DNA of 14,871 nt from Actinomycetes bacterium (GTDB lineage Bacteria; Actinomycetota; Actinomycetes; Actinomycetales; Microbacteriaceae). Shown here piece after piece: positions 1-6,482 of this stretch. A program made the translations under genes and the position numbers. The notes under the pieces were generated by a model. The model was not told where the DNA came from. It ran no database searches and worked only from the letters and a program-made list of their open reading frames with translations. The stretch's first letter is position 1, and each line of letters begins with the position of its first letter. Location of the stretch: the NCBI GenBank assembly GCA_023457615.1, contig JAEWKY010000009.1, positions 1-14,871 on the forward strand, given 5' to 3'.

Positions 1-541
1 GCGCGACGCCTCCCGCGGTCAGCCCGCCGACGAGCACGACGCCGCCGCCGATCGCGAACGGCACGGGGTCGAAGGGCGGGTCGAGCTGGTCGGCGATGGT
101 CGCGGCGGCCCCGACCACGGCGCCGTCCCAGTCCTCGCCGCGGAGGGCGGCGTCGACGCGGTCGAGCACGGCGTCGAACTGCGCGTCGGAGAGAGCCTCC
201 TCCGTCGCCGACAGCGAGAAGGTGCGGCCCTCCGTCGCGATCGCGAGCAGCACGTCGTCCCGGCCGAGGCCGTTGCGGTCGGCGGTCGCGTCGACCCAGG
301 CGTCGGCATCCGACGGAGTCTCGAAGTCGTCGACGAGCACGACGAAGAGCGCGACGCCCGTGCGCTCGTACGTCGCGTCGATCGCGGCCTCGGCGGCGGC
401 GGGGTCGTCGAGGACGCCGGCGAGGTCGAGCACGGGCGACGACCCGAGGTCGACGGGCTCCTCGGCGAGGGCCGGTCCGGCGGCGAGGAGCGCGAGCGCG
501 GCAGCCCCGAGCAGGGAGCCGGCGACGGCTCGGATGCGCAT
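1..541 (-). CDS. Exported TPM-domain protein, 3' part missing
   Basis: The first 180 residues of a secreted or membrane-anchored protein whose reading frame runs off the left edge. Residues 1-26 are a classical signal peptide (MRIR, then an Ala/Leu-rich core, then ALA before EE). Residues about 38-155 resemble the TPM domain (TLP18.3/Psb32/MOLO-1 family): a 'VLDLAGVLD' opening, the strand 'VALFVVLVDD', and 'GRDDVLLAIATEGRTFSLS'. A Gly/Val-rich segment from about residue 162 could be a membrane helix. The ATG is preceded by GGGAGGA at 551-557 (minus sense) with a 9-nt spacer, which fixes the start. The gene lies downstream of the sigma/anti-sigma-like pair in the same direction, 71 nt away, with a hairpin and a possible promoter between. 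Actinobacterial TPM proteins are usually far longer, so most of the C-terminus is probably outside. The biochemical role is unknown. The family call is by eye. Confidence 0.8.
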   Translation of the reverse strand, partial: MRIRAVAGSLLGAAALALLAAGPALAEEPVDLGSSPVLDLAGVLDDPAAAEAAIDATYERTGVALFVVLVDDFETPSDADAWVDATADRNGLGRDDVLLAIATEGRTFSLSATEEALSDAQFDAVLDRVDAALRGEDWDGAVVGAAATIADQLDPPFDPVPFAIGGGVVLVGGLTAGGVA

Positions 542-565
542 GAGGTCGGTTCCTCCCGGGTTCCG

Positions 566-597
566 GCTGTCCCCGAATCCTACCGAGACGGGGAAGC
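566..597 (-). terminator. Possible hairpin terminator after the anti-sigma-like gene
   Basis: TCCCCG (570-575) pairs with CGGGGA (589-594). GCT (566-568) extends the stem to AGC (595-597) with G569 bulged, giving about 9 bp and a 13-nt loop. It begins 16 nt after the stop of the upstream gene. There is no U-rich tail, which is common for actinobacterial hairpin terminators but makes the call weaker. It could instead be incidental. Confidence 0.35.
577..582 (-). promoter_or_regulatory. Possible -10 of the TPM-domain gene
   Basis: TAGGAT on the minus strand fits TANNNT. A start about 7 nt further would give a leader of roughly 30 nt that includes the Shine-Dalgarno sequence at 551-557. No good -35 element is visible at the usual distance (TCGACG at 597-602 is too close). 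The hexamer lies in the loop of the hairpin at 566-597, so the two calls compete. Confidence 0.3.
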
Positions 598-612
598 GTC
601 GAACCTGAGGGA

Positions 613-1317
613 TTACCGGAGCTCGACCGGGCCGAGGGTCCCGTACACGACCTCGCTGCGGCCGTCGGCGTTGACGACCACCTCGGCGACCGCGCGGCCC
701 TCGTACGCGCCGGGGGCGAGCGTCGCGCCCGTCACGCACGACCCGGCCGACGACGAGACGATCCAGGTGAGCGTCCCGTCGGGCTCGAGATCGATCGGCG
801 TCGTCTCGACCGCGCGGGGCTCGGCGTAGCCGACGACGACGCCGTCACGCACGAGGGTGATCGACCAGACGGTCGCCGCGCCCGTCACGCGCGCCTCGCC
901 CTCGTTGCGGAGGGTCACCTCGGCCTCGACGAGGTTCGTCGGCTCGATGCCGGTCTCGGTCGGCTCGAGCTCGAGCGTCCACGGCGAGCCGTCCGCCGAG
1001 ACGGGAGCCTCGCCGCAGGCATCCATCGCCCAGCGCAGCACGGCGTCGCCCGCGTCCTGCGGGGCCGCGGCGTTCTCCTCGCTGCCGCCCGCGGCGTCCT
1101 CGGCGACCGTCATCGCGGTCTGCTGCGGCGGCACGAGCGCGGAGATGCCGACGAAGATCGCGCCGACGGCCGCGACCGAGCCGAGAGCCTGCGCGGCGAT
1201 GACCTTCGGGCACCGCCGGCGGCGCGCGCGGGAGAGGACGGCATCCAGGTCGATGGCGGGACGTCCTTCCGGATCGGGATCGCGCAGCAGGTCGCGCAGG
1301 TCGGATTCAGTGGCCAC
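613..1317 (-). CDS. One-TM protein, probable anti-sigma partner of the adjacent ECF sigma factor
   Basis: A 234-residue protein with a short charged cytoplasmic N-terminus (residues 1-38, ending in RARRRR), one hydrophobic helix (about 38-62) and an extracytoplasmic domain. That domain carries an acidic/Ala linker (72-92) and a beta-rich region from about 113 ('VEAEVTLRNEGEARVTGAAT...'). C101 and C194 are both outside the membrane and could form a disulphide. No HxxxCxxC zinc anti-sigma motif is present. The start is GTG: AAGGAG lies 7 nt upstream, inside the end of the sigma gene, and the two genes overlap by 11 bp (1307-1317), so they are cotranslated. Role as a membrane anti-sigma factor is inferred from the pairing and topology, not from recognised homology. 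It could also be an accessory membrane protein of the sigma operon. Confidence 0.75.
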   Translation of the reverse strand: MATESDLRDLLRDPDPEGRPAIDLDAVLSRARRRRCPKVIAAQALGSVAAVGAIFVGISALVPPQQTAMTVAEDAAGGSEENAAAPQDAGDAVLRWAMDACGEAPVSADGSPWTLELEPTETGIEPTNLVEAEVTLRNEGEARVTGAATVWSITLVRDGVVVGYAEPRAVETTPIDLEPDGTLTWIVSSSAGSCVTGATLAPGAYEGRAVAEVVVNADGRSEVVYGTLGPVELR

Positions 1318-1879
1318 GGGCGTGCTCCTTCCGCGCCCGACGCCCGGTGCCGGGTCGTGGCGTGAGCCGGTCCTCGGCGGTGCCGTCGTCGGCGAGCGAG
1401 ATCGCCATCTTCGCGAGCCCGTCGCTCAGGTAGCGCTTGACGGCCCCCGAGCTGATGCCGAGCGCGTCGGCGATGTCGTCGACCTTGAGGTCGTCGTAGT
1501 AGCGCAGCACGAGGCAGGCGCGTTCGCGCGGGGTGAGCTTGCGCAGCTCCTCGTGCAGGTCGAGCCGCTCCTCGGAGGCGAGAGCGGGGGAGGGGAGCTC
1601 GTCGGGCCGGTACTCGAGCGGCGCGATCCGGCGCCAGCGCGAGGTGCGGCGGCCGCCGTCGAGGTGGGCGTTGAGGATCGCGCGTCGCACGTAGGCCTCC
1701 GCACTCTCCACCCCGAAGCCGTTGCGGAGGCGGCCGAAGGTGCGCACGAGCGCGTCCTGCACGAGGTCGGCGGCGTCGTCGCGGCTGCCGCAGAGCAGAG
1801 TCGCGTAGCGGAGCAGCGCGTCGCCGCGCTGCGCGACCAGCTCGGTCACGACGCCCTCCCAGGCCGGCTTCGCCGACAT
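1307..1879 (-). CDS. ECF RNA polymerase sigma factor, SigE70-like
   Basis: A 190-residue group 4 sigma factor that would direct RNA polymerase to a small regulon. Region 2 covers about residues 12-78 ('LLRYATLLCGSRDDAADLVQ', 'AYVRRAILNAH'). Region 4 covers about 110-160 ('LTPRERACLVLRYYDDLKVD', then 'IADALGISSGAVKRYLSDGL', the helix-turn-helix). The basic tail after 175 is unconserved. Short size and the wording of both regions match the SigE70 ECF family of actinobacteria (established family knowledge, matched by eye). The ATG at 1879 is chosen over a GTG 6 nt upstream, because AGGAGGAGGT (1886-1895) sits 6 nt before the ATG but directly abuts the GTG. The gene overlaps the membrane protein gene by 11 bp. 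An ECF-type promoter just upstream suggests autoregulation. Confidence 0.93.
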   Translation of the reverse strand: MSAKPAWEGVVTELVAQRGDALLRYATLLCGSRDDAADLVQDALVRTFGRLRNGFGVESAEAYVRRAILNAHLDGGRRTSRWRRIAPLEYRPDELPSPALASEERLDLHEELRKLTPRERACLVLRYYDDLKVDDIADALGISSGAVKRYLSDGLAKMAISLADDGTAEDRLTPRPGTGRRARKEHARGH

Positions 1880-1885
1880 CCGCAC

Positions 1886-1895
1886 ACCTCCTCCT
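1886..1895 (-). promoter_or_regulatory. Strong ribosome binding site of the ECF sigma gene
   Basis: AGGAGGAGGT in minus-strand sense is nearly the full anti-Shine-Dalgarno complement. Six nucleotides separate it from the ATG at 1879, which decides that start over the GTG at 1885. Confidence 0.75.
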
Positions 1896-1904
1896 ACCTA
1901 CTCC

Positions 1905-1930
1905 GACGTCGAGGGTACGGAAAAGGTTGG
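1905..1930 (-). promoter_or_regulatory. ECF-type promoter of the sigma gene (probably autoregulated)
   Basis: On the minus strand the sequence CCAACC (1925-1930) is followed after 16 nt by CGTC (1905-1908). AAC/AACC plus CGTC at 16-17 nt is the known architecture of many ECF promoters. A start near 1898 would give a very short leader containing the Shine-Dalgarno sequence. Self-recognition by the encoded sigma factor is inference. Confidence 0.5.
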
Positions 1931-1940
1931 GATGCGCGGT

Positions 1941-1988
1941 CGTTTGTTGCACGAGTCGCCGGGAGTTCGCGCGCGCGTGCAACAAACG
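1941..1988. repeat. 13-bp perfect inverted repeat upstream of the ECF promoter
   Basis: CGTTTGTTGCACG (1941-1953) and its exact reverse complement (1976-1988) flank a 22-nt GC-rich spacer. The arms contain TTTGTTGCA, AT-richer than the surroundings. The near arm ends 11 bp upstream of the putative -35. It may be a two-half-site operator for the sigma operon, or a second transcription barrier after pckG. There is no U tail. Confidence 0.7.
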
Positions 1989-2017
1989 GGAGCGGAATCA
2001 CGCTCCGCAGAACGAGG

Positions 2018-2054
2018 GAACGGGCGCGTCTCCAGCGAGTCGACGCGCCCGTTC
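2018..2054 (-). terminator. Hairpin terminator of pckG
   Basis: Perfect 13-bp stem: GAACGGGCGCGTC (2018-2030, plus sense) pairs with its reverse complement at 2042-2054 around an 11-nt loop. It begins 20 nt after the pckG stop codon. The RNA that follows on the minus strand is only mildly U-rich (CCCUCGUUCUG), so this would be a hairpin without a strong U tract, as often seen in actinobacteria. Confidence 0.7.
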
Positions 2055-2074
2055 GGTCTCGGGACGGGGGAGGC

Positions 2075-3958
2075 TCAGGCGCGGGCGGCGCGCATCCGGT
2101 CGCGGAGCTCCTCGAGCTGCGCGGTGACGGGGGCGGGCACCCGGCCGTCGAAGCCCGCGAAGAACGCCGCGGCGTCGTCGGCCTCGACGAGGTGCGCCTC
2201 GGGGTCGATCGCGAACAGCTCCTGCCAGTCGGCGTCGGTCACGCCGGCCGCGGCGTAGTCGATCGCGCCCGGGGCAGGCACCCAGCCGACGGGGCTCTCG
2301 ACCGCGGGGGCCGTGCCCTCGACGCGCTCGAGGATCCAGGCGAGCACGCGACCGTTCTCGCCGAAGCCGGGCCAGAGCCAGCGGCCGTCGTCGCCCTTGC
2401 GGAACCAGTTCACCTGGAAGATCCGCGGCACGCCCCCGGTCGCCCGCAGGCCCGCCCCGACGTCGAGCCAGTGCTGCCAGTGGTCGGCCATGTTGTAGCC
2501 GCAGAACGGGAGCATCGCGAACGGATCGCGGCGCAGCTCCCCGACTTTGCCCTCGGCGGCCGCCGTGCGCTCGGACGAGATCGTGGCGCCGAGAAAGACG
2601 CCGTGCTCCCATCCGCGTGCCTCCGCCACCAGTGGCACGTTGGTGGCACGGCGTCCGCCGAAGATGATCGCGTCGATGACGACGCCCCGCGGGTCCTCCC
2701 AGTCATCCGACATCGTCGGGCACTGGGCGGCGGCCACGGTGAAACGGGAGTTCGGGTGCGCCGCGGGACGGCCGTCGTGCGGCGTCCAGGGCTGACCCGT
2801 CCAGTCGGTGAGACGGTCGGGCACCGTGTCGGTGAGACCTTCCCACCACACGTCGCCGTCCTCGCGGAGGGCGACGTTGGTGAAGATCGTGTTGCCCCAG
2901 AGCGTCTCGACCGCGGTCGGGTTCGACGTCAGGCCGGTGCCGGGGGCGACCCCGAAGAATCCGGCCTCGGGGTTGATCGCGCGCAGCTTCCCGTCGGAGC
3001 CGGGGGCGAGCCAGGCGATGTCGTCGCCGATGGTCTCGACCGTCCAGCCCTCGATCGTGGGCTTGAGCATCGCGAAGTTGGTCTTGCCGCACGCGCTCGG
3101 GAACGCCGCCGCGACGTGGAAGACGCGGCCCTTCGGGTTCGTGACCTTCAGCAGCAGCATGTGCTCGGCGAGCCAGCCCTCGTCGCGCGCCATCGCGGAG
3201 GCGATGCGCAGCGCGAACGCCTTCTTCGCGAGCAGGGCGTTGCCGCCGTAGGCCGATCCGAACGACCAGATCTCGCGCGTCTCGGGGAAGTGCGAGATGT
3301 ACTTCGTCGCGTTGCACGGCCACGACACGTCGACCTGTCCGGGCTCGAGCGGCGCGCCGACGGTGTGGGCCGCCTGCACCCACTCGGTCTCCGGGCCGAT
3401 CTGCGCGAGCGCCGTGGCGCCCATGCGGGTCATGATGCCCATGCTCACGACGACGTAGGGCGAGTCGGTCACCTGCACGCCGATGCGCGAGAGCGGGCTG
3501 CCGAGGGGTCCCATGGAGAACGGCACGACGTACATCGTGCGTCCCCGCATCGAGCCCGCGAACAGGCCGTCGAGCGTGCGGCGCATGTCGGACGGCTCGT
3601 GCCAGTTGTTGGTCGGGCCGGCGTCCTCCTCCCGGGCGGAGCAGATGAAGGTGCGCGACTCGACCCGCGCGACGTCGTCGGGGTGGCTGCGGGCGAGGAA
3701 GCTGTAGGGCCGGTGGTCGGCGTTGAGCTTGAGCAGCGTGCCCGTCGCGACCATCCCGCGGATGAGCTCGTCGGCCTCGCGGCGGGAGCCGTCGCACCAG
3801 ACGACGGTGTCGGGCGTCGTGAGGTGGGCCATCTCCTCGACCCAGGCGATGACGCGGGGATCGGTGCCCTCGGGCGGAAGCGCCCAGGTGGCGTCGTGCA
3901 CGACGTCGACGACCTCGGGTTCGTCGTCGAGGGTTCGCGGTCCGGTCGTGAGTGTCAC
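2075..3958 (-). CDS. pckG: Phosphoenolpyruvate carboxykinase (GTP)
   Basis: Cytosolic enzyme converting oxaloacetate and GTP to PEP, GDP and CO2, the entry to gluconeogenesis. The protein has the GTP-PEPCK signatures in order: 'NNWHEPSDM' (117-125), 'YVVPFSMGPLGSPLSRIGVQ' (143-162), 'FGSAYGGNALLAKK' (233-246), the kinase-1 loop 'FPSACGKTNFAMLKP' (286-300, with reactive Cys290 and Lys292), and 'GFGENGRVLAWI' near the C-terminus. The start chosen is GTG at 3958, giving 627 aa, because GGGAG lies 8 nt upstream. A GTG at 4018 gives 647 aa but has no ribosome site, and actinobacterial enzymes are nearer 610 aa. A weak -10 (CATAGA at 4008-4013, minus sense) would also place transcription start downstream of 4018. 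Divergent from the ScfR-like regulator gene, with a palindrome between them. Confidence 0.97.
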   Translation of the reverse strand: MTLTTGPRTLDDEPEVVDVVHDATWALPPEGTDPRVIAWVEEMAHLTTPDTVVWCDGSRREADELIRGMVATGTLLKLNADHRPYSFLARSHPDDVARVESRTFICSAREEDAGPTNNWHEPSDMRRTLDGLFAGSMRGRTMYVVPFSMGPLGSPLSRIGVQVTDSPYVVVSMGIMTRMGATALAQIGPETEWVQAAHTVGAPLEPGQVDVSWPCNATKYISHFPETREIWSFGSAYGGNALLAKKAFALRIASAMARDEGWLAEHMLLLKVTNPKGRVFHVAAAFPSACGKTNFAMLKPTIEGWTVETIGDDIAWLAPGSDGKLRAINPEAGFFGVAPGTGLTSNPTAVETLWGNTIFTNVALREDGDVWWEGLTDTVPDRLTDWTGQPWTPHDGRPAAHPNSRFTVAAAQCPTMSDDWEDPRGVVIDAIIFGGRRATNVPLVAEARGWEHGVFLGATISSERTAAAEGKVGELRRDPFAMLPFCGYNMADHWQHWLDVGAGLRATGGVPRIFQVNWFRKGDDGRWLWPGFGENGRVLAWILERVEGTAPAVESPVGWVPAPGAIDYAAAGVTDADWQELFAIDPEAHLVEADDAAAFFAGFDGRVPAPVTAQLEELRDRMRAARA

Positions 3959-4057
3959 GATTCCTGCTCCCTCGCTGGTCGGGACGGTTTCGAGTGAAGA
4001 ACCGCCTTCTATGACCACTGTGCGCCAGGAAACCGCGGATCACCTCCGAGATCGCGT

Positions 4058-4077
4058 GAAAGATCGTCCGATCTTTC
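4058..4077. promoter_or_regulatory. 20-bp palindrome, candidate operator between pckG and the XRE regulator
   Basis: GAAAGATCG (4058-4066) and CGATCTTTC (4069-4077) are perfect reverse complements with a 2-nt centre (TC). The site lies in the 122-nt divergent gap, directly before the regulator's first ATG. It occupies the spacer of a possible promoter, with GTGAAA at 4056-4061 as -35 and TATGCT at 4080-4085 as -10. Such a position fits autorepression. Control of pckG by the same site is inference. Confidence 0.6.
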
Positions 4078-4079
4078 CG

Positions 4080-4085
4080 TATGCT
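4080..4085 (+). promoter_or_regulatory. Possible -10 of the XRE regulator, implying a leaderless GTG start
   Basis: TATGCT fits TANNNT and is 18 nt after GTGAAA (4/6 match to TTGACA). Transcription would begin near 4091-4093, where an in-frame GTG stands at 4093. The ATG at 4081 overlaps this hexamer and has no ribosome site. The two start assignments therefore exclude one another. Confidence 0.35.
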
Positions 4086-5520
4086 GCATTTCGTGAAGGA
4101 TCTTGCGACGCTCGGTCAGAGGATGCGGCACTTCCGCACGGCGAAGGGGCTCACCCTCGAGCAGCTCGGCGCCGACGTCGGCGTGGCCGGGAGCCAGCTC
4201 TCGCTCATGGAGAACGGCCGTCGCGAGCCGCGGCTCTCGCTGCTCGGCGCCATCGCGGAGCGGCTCGGCATCCCGCTCACGCACCTGCTCGACGAGTCGG
4301 CCCCCACCGAGCGCGCCGGGCTCGAGATCGAGCTGGAACGCGCCCAGGCCAACCCCGTCTACGCGCAGCTCGGGCTCCCCGTGGTGCGCGCCGGGAAGGG
4401 GATGCCGGACGAGACCCTGCGCGCGCTCGTCGGCCTGCACCGCGAGCTCGGCCGCCGCTCGAAGGAGGCGATCGCGACGCCCGAAGAGGCGCGGCGCGCC
4501 AACACCGAGCTGCGCGCCCGGATGCGGGCGAGCGACAACCACATCCCGGAGATCGAGGAGCTCGCCGAGGAGGCGCTGCGGAAGGTGGGGCACGTGAGCG
4601 GCGCCCTCACCCACCGCTCGGTCACCCTGATGGCCGAGCAGCTCGGCTTCGAGCTCGTCTACGTCGGCGACCTGCCGCACTCCGCCCGCTCGGTCACCGA
4701 CCTCGAGAACGGCCGGATCTACCTCCCGCCCGCCTCCATCCCGGGCGGCCACGGGCTCCGCTCGATGGCGCTGCAGGCGATCGCCCACCGCGTGCTCGGG
4801 CACGAGGCGCCGGTCGACTACGCCGGCTTCCTGCAGCAGCGGCTCGAGATCAACTACTTCGCCGCCGCCGCGCTCATGCCGCGCACGCAGTCCCTCCAGT
4901 TCCTGCGGCAGGCGAAGTCCGACCGCGACATCGCGCTCGAGGACTTCCGGGATGCCTTCGGCGTCACCCACGAGAGCGCCGCGCTGCGCTTCACCAACCT
5001 CGCCAACGATCTCGACATGCGCGTGCACTTCATCCGCGTCGGCGGCGACGGCGCGATCTCGAAGGCCTACGAGAACGACGGGCTGCCCCTGCCGATGGAC
5101 GTGACGGGGTCGGTCGAGGGCGAGATCGTCTGCCGCCACTGGAGCGCCCGCCGGGCGTTCGTGCGCACCAACCGCACGACGGAGTTCTACCAGTACACCG
5201 ACACCCCGAAGGGCACGTTCTTCGAGTCGACCCAGATCGGCACGAGCGCGAGCGAGGAGTTCTCGATCACGATCGGCGTGCCCTTCGACGAGGCGAAGTG
5301 GTTCCGCGGTCGCGAGACGCAGCGTCGCGAGCAGTCACGCTGCCCCGACGCGAGCTGCTGCCGTCGCCCGCCGGAGGAGCTCGCCGCGCACTGGTCGGGC
5401 AAGGCGTGGTCGAGCGCGAAGGTGCACGCGCACATCTTCTCGCCGCTGCCGTCGGGCACGTTCCCGGGCGTCGACGACCGCGAGCTGTACGAGTTCCTCG
5501 AGTCGCACGCGTCGTCCTGA
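4081..5520 (+). CDS. XRE-family regulator with IrrE-like and ScfR-type C-terminal regions (RamB/PrpR-like)
   Basis: A 479-residue transcription factor. Residues about 10-68 form a Cro/C1-type helix-turn-helix ('LGQRMRHFRTAKGLTLEQLG', 'SQLSLMENGRREP'). Residues about 180-310 resemble the IrrE/ImmA peptidase-like domain, including 'INYFAAAALMP' (257-267). The HExxH position reads AHRVLGHE (235-242), so the zinc protease motif is lost and this part is probably a sensor. The C-terminal 130 residues carry C351, C421, C426 and C427, plus 'HIFSPLPSGTFPGVDD'. The architecture matches the short-chain fatty acyl regulators (RamB, PrpR), which control acetate/propionate metabolism and PEP-related genes. 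Divergent to pckG, so a role in gluconeogenic control is plausible (inference). The ATG at 4081 has no Shine-Dalgarno sequence; GTG at 4093 is an alternative that would remove 4 residues. Confidence 0.88.
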   Translation: MLHFVKDLATLGQRMRHFRTAKGLTLEQLGADVGVAGSQLSLMENGRREPRLSLLGAIAERLGIPLTHLLDESAPTERAGLEIELERAQANPVYAQLGLPVVRAGKGMPDETLRALVGLHRELGRRSKEAIATPEEARRANTELRARMRASDNHIPEIEELAEEALRKVGHVSGALTHRSVTLMAEQLGFELVYVGDLPHSARSVTDLENGRIYLPPASIPGGHGLRSMALQAIAHRVLGHEAPVDYAGFLQQRLEINYFAAAALMPRTQSLQFLRQAKSDRDIALEDFRDAFGVTHESAALRFTNLANDLDMRVHFIRVGGDGAISKAYENDGLPLPMDVTGSVEGEIVCRHWSARRAFVRTNRTTEFYQYTDTPKGTFFESTQIGTSASEEFSITIGVPFDEAKWFRGRETQRREQSRCPDASCCRRPPEELAAHWSGKAWSSAKVHAHIFSPLPSGTFPGVDDRELYEFLESHASS

Positions 5521-5539
5521 CCGCGGCGCCGCTTTCCGG

Positions 5540-5612
5540 TGCCCTCGACACGATTCGAACGTGCGACTTCTTCCTCCGGAGGGAAGCGCTCTATCCACTG
5601 AGCTACGAGGGC
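5540..5612 (-). tRNA. tRNA-Arg (anticodon CCG)
   Basis: A 73-nt cloverleaf on the minus strand. The acceptor stem is GCCCTCG/CGAGGGC with discriminator A. The D stem is GCTC/GAGC. The anticodon stem CTTCC/GGAAG encloses CTCCGGA, giving anticodon CCG (plus positions 5577-5579), which reads CGG. The T arm is GCACG-TTCGAAT-CGTGT with one G-U pair. The terminal CCA is not fully encoded: CC is followed by G. The gene is tail-to-tail with the XRE regulator (19 nt apart) and 1.5 kb from argS, its cognate synthetase. Confidence 0.97.
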
Positions 5613-5620
5613 GCGGCCTT

Positions 5621-5630
5621 TAGGTTAGCA
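5621..5630. promoter_or_regulatory. Overlapping divergent -10 elements for tRNA-Arg and the transglutaminase-like gene
   Basis: The heptamer TAGGTTA (5621-5627) contains TAGGTT on the plus strand and TAACCT on the minus strand, both TANNNT. On the minus strand TGC precedes TAACCT, making an extended -10; the tRNA begins 9 nt further. On the plus strand the predicted start, 7 nt after TAGGTT, is exactly the ATG at 5633, so that mRNA would be leaderless. No strong -35 element is seen on either side. Confidence 0.5.
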
Positions 5631-5632
5631 GC

Positions 5633-6445
5633 ATGCCCCCCGCCTCCCTCCGCCGCGACGTCGGCTCGAGCCTCGTGCTGCGCGCCGACGGGCCCACCGC
5701 CTTCGTGCTCGCGGTCGCCGTCGCCGACGGGGTGCCGACGACCGTCGAGAGCCTCCGGGTGCGGCTCGACGAGGAGCCCGTCTCGACGCGCGAGCACGTC
5801 GACGCGCACGGCACCCGCCTCCACCTCTTCGAGACCGGACCGGGCGTCCTCAGCATCGACTACGCCGCGACCGTGACGGGTCGCGCGGCGGCGCCCGCCG
5901 TCGTCGACCACGACCTCGTCGAGTACCTGCGCCCGAGCCGCTACGTGCAGTCCGACACGCTCACGCCGTTCGCGCGCGACACCTTCCCGGGGCTCGAGGG
6001 GCAGGGACTCGTCGACGCCGTCGAGGACTGGGTGCACGGCCGGCTGCGCTACGACGCCGCCGCGACCAGCCCGACGGGCGGCGCCGTGGAGACGCTCGAC
6101 GCCGGCGCGGGCGTGTGCCGCGACTTCGCGAACGTGACGGCCGCCCTGCTGCGGGCGCTCGACATCCCGGCCCGGCTCGTGTCGGTCTACGCGCCGGAGC
6201 TCGAGCCCCGCGACTTCCACGCCGTCGTCGAGGCCTTCGTCGCGGGCCGCTGGATCGTCGTCGACGCGACGCGGCTCGCGCCCCGGCGCGGGCTCGTGCG
6301 CATCGCGACGGGCCGCGACGCGGCCGACACGGCGTTCCTGACGAACACCGTGACCGACATCGAGCTGCTGAGCATCGACGTGCGGGCGACGGCCGACGGG
6401 CTCGACCGCGAGTCCGGCCCCGGCGAGCCGGTGACGCTGGCCTGA
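5633..6445 (+). CDS. Transglutaminase-like cysteine protease-fold protein
   Basis: A 270-residue protein without signal peptide or membrane helix, so cytosolic. The N-terminal half (about 1-110) resembles the beta-rich domain found before bacterial transglutaminase cores. The core spans about 115-215 and keeps a full catalytic triad: Cys162 in 'GAGVCRDFANV', His196 in 'PRDFHAVVEAFV', Asp211 in 'WIVVDATRLAP'. It could act in amide cross-linking or as a protease; the substrate is unknown. The ATG at 5633 has no ribosome site, but a -10 hexamer ends 7 nt before it, so leaderless expression is likely. It is convergent with the lipoprotein gene: only 37 nt lie between the stops, containing a GCCGCGCGCGGC palindrome but no convincing terminator. 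Confidence 0.9.
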   Translation: MPPASLRRDVGSSLVLRADGPTAFVLAVAVADGVPTTVESLRVRLDEEPVSTREHVDAHGTRLHLFETGPGVLSIDYAATVTGRAAAPAVVDHDLVEYLRPSRYVQSDTLTPFARDTFPGLEGQGLVDAVEDWVHGRLRYDAAATSPTGGAVETLDAGAGVCRDFANVTAALLRALDIPARLVSVYAPELEPRDFHAVVEAFVAGRWIVVDATRLAPRRGLVRIATGRDAADTAFLTNTVTDIELLSIDVRATADGLDRESGPGEPVTLA

Positions 6446-6482
6446 GCCGCGCGCGGCGCGGTATCCGGAGGGCGGTGCCGGG

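Noticed and set aside
857..3997. A 1046-codon open frame on the plus strand across the sigma, anti-sigma and pckG genes
   Set aside because: It runs antisense to well-supported genes, has no recognisable domain and a low-complexity Arg/Ala/Gly/Val composition typical of GC-rich shadow frames.
3959..4018. Longer pckG start at GTG 4018
   Set aside because: No ribosome site before it and 20 extra residues unlike the family; the GTG at 3958 has GGGAG at a good distance.
4783..4806. Active ImmA/IrrE metalloprotease in the XRE regulator
   Set aside because: HExxH is absent; the sequence is AHRVLGHE, so catalysis is unlikely even though the fold is kept.
5522..5532. GCGGCGCCGC palindrome between the regulator and the tRNA as terminator
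   Set aside because: It has no loop and cannot form a stable hairpin; such short palindromes are expected at this GC content.
6446..6482. Bidirectional terminator between the transglutaminase-like and lipoprotein genes
   Set aside because: GCCGCGCGCGGC is palindromic but gives only a 4-bp stem with a tight loop, and no longer stem is convincing.
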